Counted from the first letter of the stretch, positions 36,896 through 45,646 are shown. The stretch is DNA of 64,000 bases from Tardiphaga sp. vice304 (GCF_007018905.1 NZ_CP041402.1:5568001-5632000), one strand, 5' to 3'. Translations and numbers: made by a program. Notes: generated by a model not told the origin, from the sequence alone.

Positions 36896-38211
36896 TGCGG
36901 AGCAGCCAGCGGCAGGCTGCACTGGATCGTGGTCCATTCATCCGTCCGGACATACGCGAACGTTCCTTGAAGCGCCCGCAACCGCTCGCGCATGCCAGTC
37001 ATGCCGCGACCAAAGGTCGGCTGCTTAGGTGCTGAAGTCCCATTGTCGGCGACCTCCACCAGAATTGTGTCGTGCGATACCTTAGTCTTCACATTCATCT
37101 TCGACGCGCCGGCATGCTTGAGCACATTGGTGATGCTCTCCTGCAAAACGCGATATACCGTTTGCGCTACGACGCTGTCCGCCGCGACGATCTGGGGATC
37201 GATCGCGAAGGTCACGATCATATCGGGCACCTGCGCGTGCACATCCCGCAACAGCTTCTGGATGCTCGCGTCAAGGCCAAGCTCTTCGATTAGCAGCGGA
37301 CGCAGGCGGTCCAGGATTCGGCGGTTGGTAACCTGAAGAGCCTCGACCGCCTCTAGCACGCGCTGCTTGATGGGCCTGGCCGGTTCCCCACCTTCGCCAT
37401 CGTCGTCGATCATGGCTGTGACGTTGGCGCGAATTGCGAAGAGTAGCGGACCAAGTTCGTCGTGCAGCTCGCGCGAAATATCCCGGCGCTCCTCGTCCTG
37501 GATGGATACCATCCGGCGCAACAGACTTCGGTTCTCCGAATTGAGGCGGCTGAGCGTCACAGCCAGATGGTTGACTGACAGGCAGCTTTCGCGAATTTCA
37601 GGCGGGCCGGAGCAGTCGACGTCCGTTGTGAAATCGCCGATCCGGAGCCGCGCCAGACCCTCGGCGAGATCCTGCAGCGGACGCAGCGCGGCGCCGATCA
37701 TGGCGAACGTAATTAGACTGGCCAGCGCGGCCAAGATGATGCACGCCGCGAGAAGCGATAGAAAGCCGATCCACTTTTCGTATACCTGTGCGGAGAGGTC
37801 CGGCTCGTATGCGAGATCACCCACGCGCCGGCCCTGGATTTGGACCGGGATGTGTTGAGCGAGGTCCGGCAACAGCAGCGCCTTGACGAACCAGTCCGGC
37901 ACCTTGCCGGGCGACTTGGGCATTGGTGCCGGCACCTCACCACTACGACGAAACCGGATCGCGTTTGCTGGCGACGATTGCAGTTGGTCGACGAAGGCTT
38001 GGAGAGTCGCATCAGGGCGGGTAGATGCCGCGAGCGCAGCGTTCAGGGCTGAGGCGACGGTAATGGCGGACCGTGCCGCTGGCTCATTTTCCTCAAGAAT
38101 TTGATCCGACGCGAACATCCATAGCAACGTTCCGCCTGCCATTAGCGCGCCGAGAAACATACCGCCCAGCAGCACGCAAATGCGTTTGCGCAATGAGAAA
38201 GTCTTCCACAT
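36892..38211 (-). CDS. NarX/DegS-type sensor histidine kinase
   Basis: 439 residues from the ATG at 38211 (in-frame starts lie just upstream). Membrane helices at about 11-33 and 146-172 enclose a ~110-residue periplasmic sensor; a HAMP domain follows (about 172-225). The HisKA_3 dimerisation box ERRDISRELHDELGPL places the phosphoacceptor at His250, and an HATPase_c domain follows (N box ITNVLKHAG, G box FGRGMTGMRERL). It is divergent from the LuxR-type response regulator at 38300, an arrangement typical of a cognate pair. The signal is unknown. Confidence 0.92.
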   Translation of the reverse strand: MWKTFSLRKRICVLLGGMFLGALMAGGTLLWMFASDQILEENEPAARSAITVASALNAALAASTRPDATLQAFVDQLQSSPANAIRFRRSGEVPAPMPKSPGKVPDWFVKALLLPDLAQHIPVQIQGRRVGDLAYEPDLSAQVYEKWIGFLSLLAACIILAALASLITFAMIGAALRPLQDLAEGLARLRIGDFTTDVDCSGPPEIRESCLSVNHLAVTLSRLNSENRSLLRRMVSIQDEERRDISRELHDELGPLLFAIRANVTAMIDDDGEGGEPARPIKQRVLEAVEALQVTNRRILDRLRPLLIEELGLDASIQKLLRDVHAQVPDMIVTFAIDPQIVAADSVVAQTVYRVLQESITNVLKHAGASKMNVKTKVSHDTILVEVADNGTSAPKQPTFGRGMTGMRERLRALQGTFAYVRTDEWTTIQCSLPLAAPH

Positions 38212-38299
38212 TGGAATTATTAAAGCGTACAACCGGGCACCATTGCTCTAGCCAAAGCGTTAAATTCGGACAAGCATAACATAATTGAGAGATTTTCCG

Positions 38300-38932
38300 A
38301 TGCCAGCAGCCGTAAAACTCCTGATTGTCGACGATCATCCTGTCGTGGTGTCAGGCTGTCGCTCGCTGTTTGCGTCTGACCCGTCGATTACGATCGACGA
38401 CGCCGTGGACGAAAAGTCCGGACATCGGGCCTACCTTGCCAAGCGACCCGACGTAACCATAATCGACATCAACCTGCCGGACCTGTCTGGCTTCGAACTG
38501 ATGCGGCGAATTCGCAGGGACGACCCCAAGGCGCGGATCATCATGTTCAGCATGAATGACGACCCTGCCTTTGTGGTCCGTGCCATTGAGCTCGGCGCCC
38601 AAGGCTATGTGTCGAAAGGTGACGACCCGCGACTGCTGATCAAGGCCGTCCGCAAGGTTGCCGCGGGCGAGAATTTTATTAGCCCGCATCTGGCGGAAGC
38701 CGTCGCCTTCTCCGGCGCGGCAATCAGGGCCAATCCGGCTACCAACATGTCCGCACGCGAGCTCGAAATCTTGCGGCTTCTTAGCCGCGGCGACAAGATT
38801 GTCGAAGTCGCCGATACGCTCGACATCTCGTACAAGACCGTCGCCAACACGACCTCCATTTTGAAGCAGAAGCTAGGGGCGCGAAATCACTCGGATCTCG
38901 TCCGCATCGCTGTCGAAATGGGATTGAGCTAG
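38300..38932 (+). CDS. NarL/FixJ-type response regulator
   Basis: 210 residues from the ATG at 38300. The receiver domain has the acidic pair in LLIVDDHP (about 8-14), the phosphoacceptor Asp56 in TIIDINLPD, and Lys near 105 in GYVSKGDD. The LuxR-type helix-turn-helix (about 145-205) reads MSARELEILRLLSRGD, VADTLDISYKTVANTT. An upstream TTG (38285) is open but unneeded. It pairs with the divergent kinase across an 88-base intergenic region. Confidence 0.93.
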   Translation: MPAAVKLLIVDDHPVVVSGCRSLFASDPSITIDDAVDEKSGHRAYLAKRPDVTIIDINLPDLSGFELMRRIRRDDPKARIIMFSMNDDPAFVVRAIELGAQGYVSKGDDPRLLIKAVRKVAAGENFISPHLAEAVAFSGAAIRANPATNMSARELEILRLLSRGDKIVEVADTLDISYKTVANTTSILKQKLGARNHSDLVRIAVEMGLS

Positions 38933-38935
38933 CGC

Positions 38936-39309
38936 CGCTCAGTACAGGTAGTTGACGAGCTGGCCAATCAGAGCGAGCGCGACGGGAGCCATATCTCCCT
39001 GCAGCGCGCGGCAGAAACCCGCTTCTGGACGCGGCATCATGGCGTCAAGCGCGCGGCACGGGAGGCGATGATTGCCAAGGTCGGCAATTCAGCCACGGCT
39101 ATGCAAAGAAACTGTCTGCGACCGGCAAAACGGACCCAACGGCCTGAAGCCATCACATCTGCGCCGACGTGACTGCCGTTTAAACGCGCCGTTCGCCTGC
39201 CCTTTAGCGGCAGGGTGCCATTCAAATTTGGCATCACGCAAGGCTAGAAGCAATGGGAACACGGCACGACCCACGTAGACGTCATCGCGCGCGCCATCGA
39301 CTAGCTTGA
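38936..39309. other. No gene recognised
   Basis: Between the response regulator and the NTF2-like remnant. Both strands have a few protein-like stretches but no start, family or repeat could be supported. Confidence 0.4.
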
Positions 39310-39620
39310 TGCGTGCAAATCGAACACTTGGCAGAGCGTTGCCGACGTCTATGCGTCTGACGCCAGAATGGCGATTGCGGGTGCGTAGTTGCGCGAACCG
39401 CCAAGCGTGCTGCATGGTTCTTCCGATATTATGGCGTATTGGCGCGAAACCTTCGACAAGGCGCCACGTGCCGCCTTCGAGCTAGTCGGACTGTATCCCG
39501 GGAATGATAGTGTGATTCTTATCTATTACGACTAGCAACTTCAGCGGGTTAGCGAATTTTTGGAGTTCGATGCCGACCGTTTCATCAAGCAGGCAGTGCG
39601 CCACCTAATCCCGCTGCAGC
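39310..39620 (+). pseudogene. NTF2/SnoaL-like gene with two in-frame amber codons
   Basis: One plus frame reads WQSVADVYASDARMAIAGA, TAG (39386-39388), LREPPSVLHGSSDIMAYWRE, then APRAAFELVGLYPGNDSVIL, IYYD, TAG (39533-39535), QLQRVSEFLEFDADRF. The order 'W..VA..Y..DA', 'PPSVxxGxxxIxAYWR', 'GxDSVxxxYxxxxxRRVxExxEFDxDG' is that of small NTF2-like/SnoaL proteins. Both stops fall within the domain, so no functional product is expected. The start is not clear. A different intact member of this fold is at 45323. Confidence 0.6.
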
Positions 39621-39815
39621 GACAGGTCTATGGCACGGAAGCGCCTCCAGACCTGCAGGATGCGACGCAGAAACGCCCAGCCATCCTGCAATGCGAGGCC
39701 CGGCAGAGCCTCGGCGAAGCGCGACGCCTTCCTGTAGGCTCGGCACGCAATGACTTGCGGCAACGCGCTGTGGCGTTGCGTGCGCTGGCCCAAAGCGGAG
39801 CTTCGCCTGGCTGAA

Positions 39816-39838
39816 GGCGGACGCGTGTCGCGTCCGCC
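39816..39838 (-). terminator. Hairpin after the His/Gly-rich protein gene
   Basis: A 10-bp perfect stem GGCGGACGCG / CGCGTCCGCC with a 3-base loop lies 10 bases past the stop of the minus-strand gene at 39849. There is no T-run on the minus side. Confidence 0.65.
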
Positions 39839-39848
39839 AAGACCATTA

Positions 39849-40091
39849 TCAGTGATGGCGATGGCCGCGACCACGGCTCCAGCCATAGTGGTGACCGCGC
39901 CCGCGAGACCAGCCATAGTGATGACCGCGGCCACCGCGATGCATGCCGCCGTGACCATGGCCGTGGCCGCCGCGCACCTCGATGGTGTCGGCCGAGGCAT
40001 TAATGGGTGCTAGCGGCATCGCCGAAACCGCTGCAGCGCTACCCGCCGTCAGCAATAGAGCGGTAATGCCGGCCATCATCATGCGTGTCAT
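39849..40091 (-). CDS. Small secreted His/Gly/Arg-rich protein
   Basis: 80 residues. A signal peptide (about 1-24, GITALLLTAGSAAAVSA) precedes a short Ala/Pro linker and a low-complexity tail: GHGHGHGGMHRGGRGHHYGW, in which GHHYGWSRGR occurs twice. A His-rich tail could bind metal. Similar small secreted proteins occur in this bacterial group; function unknown. No exact EcfG motif was found in front of it. Confidence 0.65.
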   Translation of the reverse strand: MTRMMMAGITALLLTAGSAAAVSAMPLAPINASADTIEVRGGHGHGHGGMHRGGRGHHYGWSRGRGHHYGWSRGRGHRHH

Positions 40092-40255
40092 GTTGCGTCT
40101 CCCTTAGGCCGCACCACGCGACCATTGACACAAGTTCCCGGTCTTTGTTCGGTTCCGAGTTGCATCAAAAGGCATTTGCCTCTTCGATGAAACAGTTTGC
40201 GACCCTCTCGCGCGCTTTCAATTGCATCTTTGTCCCGATTTATCACCGTGATTGT

Positions 40256-40281
40256 GGAACCTGATGCCACGGCTTGCCGTT
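40256..40281 (+). promoter_or_regulatory. EcfG-type promoter, exact consensus
   Basis: GGAAC at 40256-40260, a 17-base spacer and CGTT at 40278-40281, matching GGAAC-N16/17-CGTT without mismatch. It ends 44 bases before the ATG at 40326. EcfG is the general stress sigma factor of alphaproteobacteria, so the downstream gene is probably stress-induced. Confidence 0.75.
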
Positions 40282-40325
40282 CTAGCGCAGGACCGAATGT
40301 GCGGTTTCACAATGGAGGACACAGA

Positions 40326-41069
40326 ATGAGCAAGACATTTATGGGATCAGTTGCGACCATCGCCCTGATTGCCACCACCAGCTTGGCCCTGGCGCAGGGA
40401 GCGGGAATGAGCGGATCCAAAGGCGGCGAAGCGCCGGCCGCGGCGCCGCGCACCAGCGAGGCTCCATCGTCCAGCACGCCAGCCACAAAGGGTGCCGCCA
40501 GCGACACCAAGTCGATGACCGATTCCAAATCCGCACCAGACGCCAAGTCGGCAGCGGACTCGAAGGCCCCGACTGACTCGAAAATGGCGCCAGCGGCCAA
40601 GCCTGACAGCACGGCCGAAGACAAGACGGCTGTACCGTCGGACACAAAGGCTGCGACGGATACCAAGAGCAGCACTGACAGCAAAACCGCGAACGATACC
40701 AAGGCCGCCGCCGACAGCAAGACGGCGACCGACTCCAAGACCGGCAACACCAAGACGGGTGACTCTAAGACCGGCGCGGCGGCTACCACGGGCAATGCGG
40801 CGACGTCGGCAACGGCTGCTCCTCCTGCCGAGAAACGCACGCAGATCACCAGCGCAATCCGGCAGGAGCGGGTCGAAGAAGTTCGCAACGTGAATTTTAA
40901 CATCTCGGTCGGCGTGGCCGTGCCATCGACGGTGCGCTTTCATCCCGTCCCGACGCGGGTGATCGAGATCTATCCGGAATGGCGTGGCTATGACTTCATC
41001 GTGGTCAATGGCCGCTACGTGATCCTTCGACCGCAGACGCACGAGATCGTCTACATCATCGAGGGTTAG
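40326..41069 (+). CDS. DUF1236-domain secreted protein with a long DSK/DTK low-complexity linker
   Basis: 247 residues with AATGGAGG upstream. Signal peptide 1-23 (IALIATTSLALAQ). Residues about 45-170 are a low-complexity tract of repeated (T/S)(D)(S/T)K(T/S/A) units such as TDSKTATDSKT and GDSKTG. The C-terminal DUF1236 domain (about 185-247) ends in IEIYPEWRGYDFIVVNGRYV, ILRPQTHEIVYII. Behind an exact EcfG promoter, it is probably a stress-induced envelope protein. Gene length outside the tract fits other DUF1236 proteins. Confidence 0.88.
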   Translation: MSKTFMGSVATIALIATTSLALAQGAGMSGSKGGEAPAAAPRTSEAPSSSTPATKGAASDTKSMTDSKSAPDAKSAADSKAPTDSKMAPAAKPDSTAEDKTAVPSDTKAATDTKSSTDSKTANDTKAAADSKTATDSKTGNTKTGDSKTGAAATTGNAATSATAAPPAEKRTQITSAIRQERVEEVRNVNFNISVGVAVPSTVRFHPVPTRVIEIYPEWRGYDFIVVNGRYVILRPQTHEIVYIIEG

Positions 41070-41185
41070 GCTCGGCACCGCCTATCGGTGCCAGGACGCA
41101 AGTTCCTCGTTCAACTGGTCCTGCCCTGGCTTGTCCGCGGCAGGATTTTTTTGCTAGCGCCGCATGCGATATCGCCGCCGCCAGC

Positions 41186-41210
41186 GGAACGATTGCCATT
41201 TTTTCCCGTT
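41186..41210 (+). promoter_or_regulatory. EcfG-type promoter, exact consensus
   Basis: GGAAC at 41186-41190, 16-base spacer, CGTT at 41207-41210, ending 30 bases before the ATG at 41241. No mismatch to GGAAC-N16/17-CGTT. Confidence 0.75.
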
Positions 41211-41240
41211 ATTGGCCATATTGAAACGGGAAGTACCGAC

Positions 41241-41480
41241 ATGAAGCTATCAGCTCACGCATCTGCCGCTGCGGTTGCAGCGACGGTGTTCACAGCAACC
41301 TTCGCCAGCGCCCAGGATGTCCCGGTTCGCGTCGGCGACGATCGTGGCATGTCGCGTGATTACGACCGCGGCTACTTTGGCCAACTCGCCGAATATCGCG
41401 GCAATCGTGGCTGGCATCGGGGCTGGCGCAACCGCGACCGGGTCGTCATGGTCAAGCATCGTCGTCAACGTTGGGACTGA
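41241..41480 (+). CDS. Small secreted basic protein
   Basis: 79 residues with a signal peptide (about 1-24, AATVFTATFASAQ) and a short mature part rich in Arg, Gly, Trp and Tyr (YDRGYFGQLAEYRGNRGWHR, VVMVKHRRQRWD). Its start is behind an exact EcfG promoter. No family recognised; it resembles the many small secreted stress-linked proteins of this group. Confidence 0.65.
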   Translation: MKLSAHASAAAVAATVFTATFASAQDVPVRVGDDRGMSRDYDRGYFGQLAEYRGNRGWHRGWRNRDRVVMVKHRRQRWD

Positions 41481-41489
41481 TCGCTGGAG

Positions 41490-41513
41490 GTGGCCTTGGA
41501 AAGGGCCACTTTC
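41490..41513 (+). terminator. Hairpin with T-run after the small secreted protein gene
   Basis: GTGGCC (41490-41495) pairs with GGCCAC (41504-41509) and TTTCTTCT follows, 10 bases after the stop at 41480. It could also attenuate transcription into the gene at 41550. Confidence 0.6.
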
Positions 41514-41549
41514 TTCTCGCCGTAGCTTCTCCGACACAAGGTCATCCGC

Positions 41550-42074
41550 ATGACGTTTCTCCGCCCCATCGATTACCGCGTGTTCGCTTTCGTTACTTTT
41601 GCCGGATTTATTATCGTTGCATTTGTGGCACTGAACGCCGCCGTATCTGGCTCGGATCCGGGGCGCGGCAACCCGCCGTCGGCACCGTCGAACCTGCCGC
41701 TGGCACAGGCCACGGCCGATGTGCCGGCTGTTGCACCTGCTCCCGAAAGCCCGGCTGCAACCGCCAGCAACGCTTGCGAGACTCAGAACTGGCCGTATTA
41801 TTCGGGGGGGTGCCTGCGCGGCGAAGCCACGGTCGAAGCACCGCGCCAAGTCCATGTGCAGCCCGCCTCCACAACGCCGACGCCGCCATCGACACCCGTC
41901 ACCGTCGCACTCGCCGACACCAGTACGCGCCAAGCGACCAGCCCGCGCCAGCATAGTCAAGCACCCCGGCGCCGTAAGGCGCAGCCGATCCAGCGCTACG
42001 CAAGCCGCCCGTTCGTGCGCGAGCGTCAAGCGCAGCCCGAGACCTTCGGCCAGGCTTTAGCGTTCAGCTGGTAG
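41550..42074 (+). CDS. Membrane-anchored proline-rich hypothetical protein
   Basis: 174 residues: one N-terminal transmembrane helix (about 12-32, AFVTFAGFIIVAFVALNAAV), then a Pro/Ala-rich extracytoplasmic region with two Cys (CETQNWPYYSGGC, about 76-88), and a basic tail with RRRKAQPIQRY. The NWPYYSxxC motif recurs in small rhizobial envelope proteins. Function unknown. Confidence 0.6.
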   Translation: MTFLRPIDYRVFAFVTFAGFIIVAFVALNAAVSGSDPGRGNPPSAPSNLPLAQATADVPAVAPAPESPAATASNACETQNWPYYSGGCLRGEATVEAPRQVHVQPASTTPTPPSTPVTVALADTSTRQATSPRQHSQAPRRRKAQPIQRYASRPFVRERQAQPETFGQALAFSW

Positions 42075-42157
42075 GCTAGGCCAGATGTAGCGTCTGCGGC
42101 GTGGGCCCGCGCGCGTGGCTTGGATGAGCCGTCAGCTATTGCAGCTTTTTCCCATCT

Positions 42158-42198
42158 GGAACCGAATTGCCGCCCAGAGGTTCTGTTGTGCACAACAG
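42158..42198 (+). promoter_or_regulatory. EcfG-like promoter and 16-bp palindrome before the AI-2E gene
   Basis: GGAAC (42158-42162), 16-base spacer, GGTT (42179-42182; one mismatch to CGTT), immediately followed by the perfect palindrome CTGTTGTGCACAACAG (42183-42198). The ATG of the AI-2E gene is at 42210. A palindrome placed over the transcription start suggests an operator; the binder is unknown. It could also form an mRNA hairpin near the ribosome site. Confidence 0.5.
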
Positions 42199-42209
42199 GA
42201 TAAAGTGGA

Positions 42210-43355
42210 ATGGCGGCGAGAGTGGCGACGAGTACGGCGAGGGAGAAGTCATCCGAGAAGGTTGGTGACGAGTTCGCCAGCACCGTGAAAAAGCCACTGC
42301 CCTTGGGCGCCCGCGCGCGGATGAACGCCAGAATTGTTCTTGCCTTGGCTATTTTTGGTCTGGCTTTGTGGACAGCCGCGAGCTTTTTGCCGGCGCTGAT
42401 CTGGGCAACAATCCTCGCGGTCTCTTTGTGGCCGCTATACCTCAAATTTGCAGCACCCTTTTCATCCGGTCGTCGATCCAATTTGGCAGCGTTCATCTTT
42501 ACCGCAATCGTTGCGCTGGTCCTATTCACGCCGATGTCCCTTGCGGTTTACCAAATAGCTCAGCAAAGTGACGTGCTCTCAACCTGGCTCAAGCGTGCCC
42601 AAGAAAGCGGGGTTGAAGTTCCCGACTGGGTCTCTCGCCTGCCGGTTGTCGCGGAAAGTCTGCAATCTTGGTGGCGAGCAAACCTCTCAGACCCGAAGGC
42701 TGCGACTGCATGGCTGCAGTCAGTCAATGCAGACCACGCGTCGGAGCTTTTCAAAACGTTCGGCGGACAACTGCTCCATCGGCTATTTCTATTTTTATTT
42801 TCGCTTTTGACCCTGTTCTTTTTGCTGCGCAACGGTCGCGACATCGCTAGCCGCTTCTTAGAAACTTGTGACCGCCTAATCGGCAATGCTGGGGAGGGTT
42901 TGGTCGGAAAGATGGTAGATGCCACGCGCGGCACTGTGAACGGCACGGTATTGGTAGCCGTGGGCGAGGGCTTGCTCATCGGATTTGGATACTTCGTCGC
43001 GGGCGTTCCAAACCCGGTATTATTTACAGTACTGACGACGGCCTTCGCGATGCTCCCGTTTGGCGCATGGATCGCCTTTATTACTGCGGCGGTCGTCCTG
43101 ATTTCCGGCGGCGGGAGCGGTTTGGCGGCCGGTGCCGTTTTCTGCTGGGGCGCGATAATCATGCTTGCCGGTGATCACTTTGTATGGCCGACCTTGGTGG
43201 GCGGCTCGACACGCCTCCCGTTTGTTCTCGCTTTTGTCGGAATTTTCGGCGGTCTGGCGACCTTTGGACTGTTTGGCCTATTCCTTGGGCCGGTTGTCAT
43301 GGCGGCTTTGTTGACCGTCTGGCGGGAGTGGATCTTCCGGCCAACAGCACAATAA
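42210..43355 (+). CDS. AI-2E-family transporter (PerM-like membrane protein)
   Basis: 381 residues. After ~45 mostly basic residues, helices at about 48-70 and 90-118, a large amphipathic region (about 120-190), then five to six helices (about 200-365) with GEGLLIGFGYFVAGVP and LFLGPVVMAALLTVWRE, the pattern of the AI-2E/PerM (UPF0118) family. Members are proposed exporters or sodium/proton antiporters; the name does not prove autoinducer transport. The next small gene begins 23 bases after its stop. Confidence 0.92.
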   Translation: MAARVATSTAREKSSEKVGDEFASTVKKPLPLGARARMNARIVLALAIFGLALWTAASFLPALIWATILAVSLWPLYLKFAAPFSSGRRSNLAAFIFTAIVALVLFTPMSLAVYQIAQQSDVLSTWLKRAQESGVEVPDWVSRLPVVAESLQSWWRANLSDPKAATAWLQSVNADHASELFKTFGGQLLHRLFLFLFSLLTLFFLLRNGRDIASRFLETCDRLIGNAGEGLVGKMVDATRGTVNGTVLVAVGEGLLIGFGYFVAGVPNPVLFTVLTTAFAMLPFGAWIAFITAAVVLISGGGSGLAAGAVFCWGAIIMLAGDHFVWPTLVGGSTRLPFVLAFVGIFGGLATFGLFGLFLGPVVMAALLTVWREWIFRPTAQ

Positions 43356-43378
43356 GATTGAATGTGAGAGGAACGCCC

Positions 43379-43558
43379 ATGAGACGGCGGGCAGAATTAA
43401 CGCTCCACTCTCACTTTGCTGAGAGCTTGAGGGCTATCCCGGAGATCGAGGGAATCGCGTATAGCGGCGCTCAAGCGTGGCTACCTTCGACAGTCGTCGT
43501 CACGGTCTGCTCACTTAGAGCGCTGTTGCGGTCACTTAATGAACATTATGAATCATGA
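43379..43558 (+). CDS. Small hypothetical protein after the AI-2E gene
   Basis: 59 residues from the ATG at 43379, with GAGAGGAA seven bases upstream. Reads RRRAELTLHSHFAESLRAIP, EIEGIAYSGAQAWLPSTVVV, TVCSLRALLRSLNEHYES. Good ribosome site, clean stop and position just after a real gene support it. No family recognised. Confidence 0.45.
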   Translation: MRRRAELTLHSHFAESLRAIPEIEGIAYSGAQAWLPSTVVVTVCSLRALLRSLNEHYES

Positions 43559-43877
43559 TTTCGTTGCTTTCCGGTGCCTCCCGGTCCGGCGTCACTTCTA
43601 AGCAATAACTGCCGATTCGGCGCTCGGCATATCAATTTTTTTTGCCGAGAACCACGCGGTGAATATTTGACATTGGGCCTCGTCGAAGTCAGCCGTTGCG
43701 CTAACTTACCTAACGACATAAATGCTAACGGCGGAAAAGAGACTTCGTCTGCCTCACTCATGAAGGCCGTTACTTCACTCGCGGATCATTGCAGAGAAGC
43801 CTCTTATCGGGCAATCTCAGACAGTTATGTTTCGAAGGACGCTAATGTTGGAATCAAAAGTTCCCAGCGAGTGACTA
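43559..43877. other. No gene recognised
   Basis: About 320 bases between the small gene and the sensor kinase remnant. A 106-codon plus frame (43574-43894) is open but shows no family character, ribosome site or codon bias of the neighbours. Confidence 0.45.
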
Positions 43878-45081
43878 GTGCTAGCAACTATTAGACAGCG
43901 CCTATTTCTATTATTTTTAATCATCGCGATACCATTGATAGTTGCAAACTTGTTCGTGATCAACCGTCTCGCGACGACGCAGTCAGAGGCGCAAAAAGTG
44001 TCTCTGGTCGGAACCACTCGAGCTTTGGCTGCGGCAGTGGATGCAGAATTAAAAAAATATGCCGTTTTGGGATATAGCTTAGCGACGTCGGTCACCCTCG
44101 AAGATGACAACCTCGAACGTTTTCGCGCGCAGGCGTTAGATGCGGTCAAGAATTTGCCCGGCACTTGGGTTGTCGTTGCCGATGCACCAGGCCAACAGCT
44201 TCTGAATTCCTTGCGACCATTTGGTGATCAACTTCCACACGTCGTCCCGCTAGCGGTGCATCAGCGAGCGTTTGAAAGCGGCACTGACCAGATAGGTGGC
44301 GTTCAAATCGGTCCTGTCGCGCGGCGACCTGCGTTGGGTGTTTTCGTTCCTATTTTCAAAGGCGGCAGACCCAAATTTAACATTGTCATCGGTTTGGATG
44401 CGGGCGGTTTTGCCAAGGTTCTGGAAAGTCAGCAACTTCCGAAGGGCTGGGTAGCTGGGATCGGCGACCGCGACGGCAACTTCGTCGCTCGAAGTATCGA
44501 CAACGATCGTTACGTCGGAAAGCAAATTAGTTCTGGCTGGTGGGAGGCCTCTCAACATTCCGACGAGGGATATATCGAGAATTTATCCATGGAGGGCACT
44601 CCTCTGGTTTCGGCGTTTTCCAATCTGAAAGGGAGTAGTTGGACCGTAAGCGTTGGCGCAAGCAAGGCGAGGCACCGTAGATCTGAGACACGTCTTTGAG
44701 AGCGAGTTGAGTAGTTATCAAGATGAAAACCGGACCCGCATCTTGATGCACGGATCTACCATTTTGTTAAACGCCAAAGATGCCGTCGCGATTAGCATGA
44801 TTCTTCATGAACTGGCCACGAACGCAGCCAAATATGGGGCGCTTTCCAGCTCAGCTGGTAGGCTCAAAATAGCCTGGGTCGAATTGGCTGACGAGAAGGT
44901 AAGAATCGATTGGCAGGAGTTAGACGGTCCTCTCGTTCAAGACCCGTCTCGCAAGAGTTTCGGAAGCAAGCTAATCAAAAGCTTGGCGTGTGATCTAGCT
45001 GGAACGGCGGTCTCGGACTTCCTGCCGGAAGGCCTGCATTTTTCAATGACGTTTTTGAAGTCAGAAAAACCTGAACTATAG
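43878..45081 (+). pseudogene. Sensor histidine kinase with an internal deletion
   Basis: The 5' frame (GTG at 43878) encodes a first membrane helix (FLLFLIIAIPLIVANLF), then a ~240-residue dCache-like periplasmic sensor ending at GSSWTVSVGASKA. The frame is lost near 44660. Another frame, to 45081, resumes in the C-terminal part of a HWE/HisKA_2-type kinase: VDLRHVFESELSSYQD, ISMILHELATNAAKYGALS (N box), GSKLIKSLACDLAG. The second membrane helix and the dimerisation/phosphoacceptor segment are missing, so the junction is best explained by a deletion of several hundred bases plus a frame change. Confidence 0.75.
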
Positions 45082-45322
45082 TCGTTTGGAATGCGACTCG
45101 TTACGAGCTTGCTGTGCAACTTGATAGTGCAAATATAGTGCAGGGTAGTAATGACGGCTACGTGTTCTGCTACGTGAGTCAAACCGGATGTAAAACGCGG
45201 AATGGCGCAAGAACTACCAATTATTGAGAAAACAAGAAGTTCAGATGAATAGGGCGTTCAGAAGATGTTCACTTGACAGATTCTAAGACCCGCCATGAAA
45301 TATTTAGCGAGAGGTTGGGCAT

Positions 45323-45646
45323 ATGTCTATTGATCCGATGGCAGCGACGATCGACTGGCTTGACGCCTATCGAGCAGGTGACCTTCGTACGATCCTCAGC
45401 TTGTACGCCGAAGACGCTACGATCGAGTGCCGCTGCAATGGGGGTGCTACCATATCGGGTCATACTGCCTTGCGCGCTTACTGGCGGGACCGTTTGCTAC
45501 AATATCCGGCATCCGACCTTGATAACTTGAGACCGACAAATAATGGCGCGGCTATTGCCTATTCGAGCAATGGGGGCGTGTACCGCTGCGACCTCGAATT
45601 TAATGCGACCGGCCTGATTGATTTCCATAGCGGCGGCCCAGATTGA
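45323..45646 (+). CDS. SnoaL/NTF2-like fold protein
   Basis: 107 residues from the ATG at 45323. The opening TIDWLDAYRAGDLRTILSLY, AEDATIEC and the GHTALRAYWRDRL segment fit the NTF2-like (SnoaL) alpha+beta barrel. Family members range from cyclases to binding proteins, so no reaction is proposed. It is isolated; about 240 bases upstream (45082-45322) and the repeat cluster downstream hold no gene. Confidence 0.75.
   Translation: MSIDPMAATIDWLDAYRAGDLRTILSLYAEDATIECRCNGGATISGHTALRAYWRDRLLQYPASDLDNLRPTNNGAAIAYSSNGGVYRCDLEFNATGLIDFHSGGPD

Noticed and set aside
39560..39814. 84-codon plus frame downstream of the NTF2-like remnant
   Set aside because: It is the same frame running on after the last amber codon; beyond 39620 it has no domain character.
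43574..43894. 106-codon plus frame before the sensor kinase remnant
   Set aside because: No ribosome site, family or typical codon usage; probably chance.
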